From JBFHRB01 sp041591915 (GTDB lineage Bacteria > Actinomycetota > Nitriliruptoria > Nitriliruptorales > Nitriliruptoraceae): DNA of 6,533 bases. The DNA is taken from the NCBI GenBank assembly GCA_041591915.1, contig JBFHRB010000189.1, positions 1 through 6,533 on the forward strand. The letters run 5' to 3'. Positions 5,148-6,533 of this stretch are shown here, in pieces. The position numbers and the translations under genes were made by a program. The notes under the pieces are model-generated. The model did not search any database and was not told where the DNA came from. It saw only the letters and a list, made by a program, of their open reading frames with translations. Within the stretch, counting starts at the first letter, position 1; every line of letters starts with the position of its first letter.

Positions 5148-6410
5148 CCCAACGTTGCGCGGCGCGCCGCCCGTCGCGTCGTTCACGAGTTGCACGAGGT
5201 GCGCCACGACCGGCAGCCGCAGCAGCCAGCCGAGGTGGGCCCACGCGAGGTTGCGACGTTCGAGCACGTGGCCGACCGCTCGGATCCCGGTGGCCTCGAC
5301 GTCTCCGACCTCCACGGTGAGGCGGCGTGGCGGGCCGCCGGGCCGGGCCTCCGCGGCTCGCCGCTCGACACCATGCGGGGCGAGGCGGTCGATCCACGTC
5401 CCGACCTCGGCGCACGGTTCACAGGTCGAGGCGACCCACACCACGGCGGGCTCCGAGGTGTGCGGGTGCCAGCGCGGCACCCAGTTGCGGACCTCGGACC
5501 GGTAGCGGCGCCACTGCGCACCGAAGGCCCCGTCGAGCTGCAGGTCCTCGTACCACTGCGCGAACGCCCAGGAGAAGGCCATGGCGACGACGGCGGCGAG
5601 GACGAGCGTGAGCGACCTCGAGACCGCGGCCAGGAGCAGGTACAGGGCCGTCATGGAGAGCTGCATGGGGTTGGCCACGTAGGCGTACGGGCCCGTCGTG
5701 ACGAGGCGCTGCGGTGGGTCGTACGGGAACGGGGTCCCGCGCCCGACGACGGACACCTCACGGACCGCCGCCAGCCCCGGCAGTGCCAGCAGCACGACGG
5801 CGACGACGATGAGGTCGAGCTGCCAGCGCGGACGGGCGAACACGTGCTCCCAGGAGCCCGACCAGGCGCCCGGTACGAGCTCGAAGGCCAGGGTCGGGAC
5901 GAGCCAGGCCCCCAGGGCCGAGAACAGCGCCACCTGCAGCGCCACGCGGAGCTCGAGCCGGTCCGCGTCCCAGGTGAGCCGGCCGAGCGACAACGCGGGG
6001 AAGGCGACCAGGGCCAGCACCACCACCTCGCCGACGAGCCAGTGCTCGCCCAGCACGACCAGCGGGGCCAGTGCGGGCATCAGGGCGATGTCCACGACAC
6101 CAAGCGCGAGGATGGTCACGAGCACGCGACGACCCCGCGACGCAAGCAGCGCCACCGGCCCCCACACCAGCGACCAGCCCAGCCAGAGCGACACCGGCAT
6201 GCCGAGGACCGCCACGTCGCCGGCGCCGTAGCTCCACCAGCCGAGCTCCAGGGCGACGAGGTTGGCGGGCAGCAGCGCCACCGTGCACCACAGCCCCGCG
6301 AGCACGGCCGCCCCGGCCTGGCGTGCGTCCGGACGCCGGACGCGGACCGCGGTCCAGGTGGCGCCCAGCGACCCGTACAGGGCGGCCGCGGCGATGACCC
6401 CGGCGCTCAC
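4782..6410 (-). CDS. Multi-spanning membrane protein: ICMT-like methyltransferase plus C-terminal CxxC domain
   Basis: As written in the DNA this is a 542-residue protein. Residues 1-216 hold about seven hydrophobic segments (roughly 3-20, 31-55, 66-91, 95-120, 124-142, 155-178, 197-216). Residues 230-313 carry signatures of the isoprenylcysteine carboxyl methyltransferase / phospholipid methyltransferase family: DPPQRLVTTGPYAYVANPMQ (231-250), two more hydrophobic spans, then WYEDLQLDGAFGAQWRRY (286-303) and a final WVPRW. These are known to bind S-adenosylmethionine at the membrane. Residues 321-418 form a soluble domain with CEPC (330-333) and a C-terminal LPVVAHLVQLVNDATGG pattern resembling the DCC / DUF393 thioredoxin-like family. 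Recognisable sequence stops at about residue 420 (5151). Residues 421-542 are antisense to the thiolase, Arg/Gly/Asp-rich and shadow-like, because no stop occurs until 4782. The GTG start overlaps the upstream gene's TGA (GTGA), indicating translational coupling. The substrate is unknown. Confidence 0.8.
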   Translation of the reverse strand: MSAGVIAAAALYGSLGATWTAVRVRRPDARQAGAAVLAGLWCTVALLPANLVALELGWWSYGAGDVAVLGMPVSLWLGWSLVWGPVALLASRGRRVLVTILALGVVDIALMPALAPLVVLGEHWLVGEVVVLALVAFPALSLGRLTWDADRLELRVALQVALFSALGAWLVPTLAFELVPGAWSGSWEHVFARPRWQLDLIVVAVVLLALPGLAAVREVSVVGRGTPFPYDPPQRLVTTGPYAYVANPMQLSMTALYLLLAAVSRSLTLVLAAVVAMAFSWAFAQWYEDLQLDGAFGAQWRRYRSEVRNWVPRWHPHTSEPAVVWVASTCEPCAEVGTWIDRLAPHGVERRAAEARPGGPPRRLTVEVGDVEATGIRAVGHVLERRNLAWAHLGWLLRLPVVAHLVQLVNDATGGAPRNVGSGACERSYDEAHVRRGRAADVEGRGGPGAGNLVRASLVGDLPVRIEQHADAGRPDRVARADQAAGRVDRRRPVPGHGSGLDGLELAPRRGESEGRQRQVLGDREAVVGLDDVDVRMGDAPA

Positions 6411-6533
6411 GGGCTGGCCAGCCCATCGAGCATGGCATCGGCGGCGCTGCCCACGATGAAGGAGCCGCAGAGACCGGCCCCAAGAAGTTCCGTCAGGCGG
6501 CGGCCCTCCAGAAAGCTGAAGACCAGGCCCCAC
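6407..6533 (-). CDS. C-terminal end of a gene entering from the right edge, possible membrane protein
   Basis: Only the last 41 codons are present. They read as real protein: WGLVFSFLEGRRLTELLGAG, then a hydrophobic stretch LCGSFIVGSAADAM, ending DGLASP. The stop TGA overlaps the GTG start of the membrane protein by 4 bases, typical of an operon pair. The WGLVFSFLEGRR style resembles a cytoplasmic loop and helix of transporter-like proteins. I have a weak impression of the DUF5690 (MFS-like) family, but a 41-residue tail is not enough to assign it. Confidence 0.7.
   Translation of the reverse strand, partial: WGLVFSFLEGRRLTELLGAGLCGSFIVGSAADAMLDGLASP

Noticed and set aside
5159..5170. 12-bp palindrome GCGGCGCGCCGC just past the thiolase stop, as a terminator
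   Set aside because: It lies inside the coding sequence of the membrane protein, encodes its GGAPR segment, has no T-run and leaves no room for a proper loop; likely chance in GC-rich DNA.
1..6533. Defence system, mobile element, CRISPR array or tRNA gene
   Set aside because: No tandem repeat-spacer units, transposase or integrase motifs, terminal repeats, or tRNA-like cloverleaf sequence were seen on either strand.

Overview
The window is very GC-rich and its genes show strong G/C bias at third codon positions. Gene content (SCP2-type thiolase, enoyl-CoA hydratase/isomerase, carotenoid oxygenase, lipobox lipoproteins, frequent GTG/TTG starts) points to an actinobacterium-like chromosome. 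This is inferred from composition and protein style, not from a marker gene. There are no RNA genes, insertion sequences, phage genes, CRISPR repeats or origin-like structures.

Layout, left to right. Positions 1-81 are non-coding and hold only inverted repeats. Two minus-strand genes follow in transcription order: an unrecognised 161-residue protein (821 to 336) and a tiny lipoprotein (282 to 82). Across a 177-bp divergent gap (822-998) lies a plus-strand lipoprotein (999-1517). Its stop is only 8 bp from the stop of a convergent minus-strand pair: an enoyl-CoA hydratase/isomerase (3809 to 3006), then a carotenoid-oxygenase-family enzyme (2971 to 1526), with 34 bp between them and probably one operon. 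A 63-bp divergent region containing a 12-bp perfect palindrome separates this operon from a plus-strand SCP2-type thiolase (3873-5147). The right end holds a minus-strand pair coupled by a GTGA overlap: the last 41 codons of a gene entering from the right edge, then a multi-spanning membrane protein with an isoprenylcysteine-methyltransferase-like domain and a C-terminal CxxC domain.

How the genes may work together: the hydratase/isomerase, thiolase and iron-dependent C=C cleaving oxygenase look like one catabolic neighbourhood. Cleavage of a conjugated olefin (apocarotenoid, stilbene-like or similar) could give an acid that, once CoA-activated, is degraded by hydratase/isomerase and thiolase steps. 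No CoA ligase, acyl-CoA dehydrogenase or regulator lies in the window, so the substrate is open. The lipoproteins and the membrane protein have no evident link to this unit.

The most unusual structure is at the right: the membrane protein has no in-frame stop where its recognisable sequence ends. It reads 366 nt antisense into the thiolase gene before terminating at 4782. I found no evidence of a defence system or mobile element.
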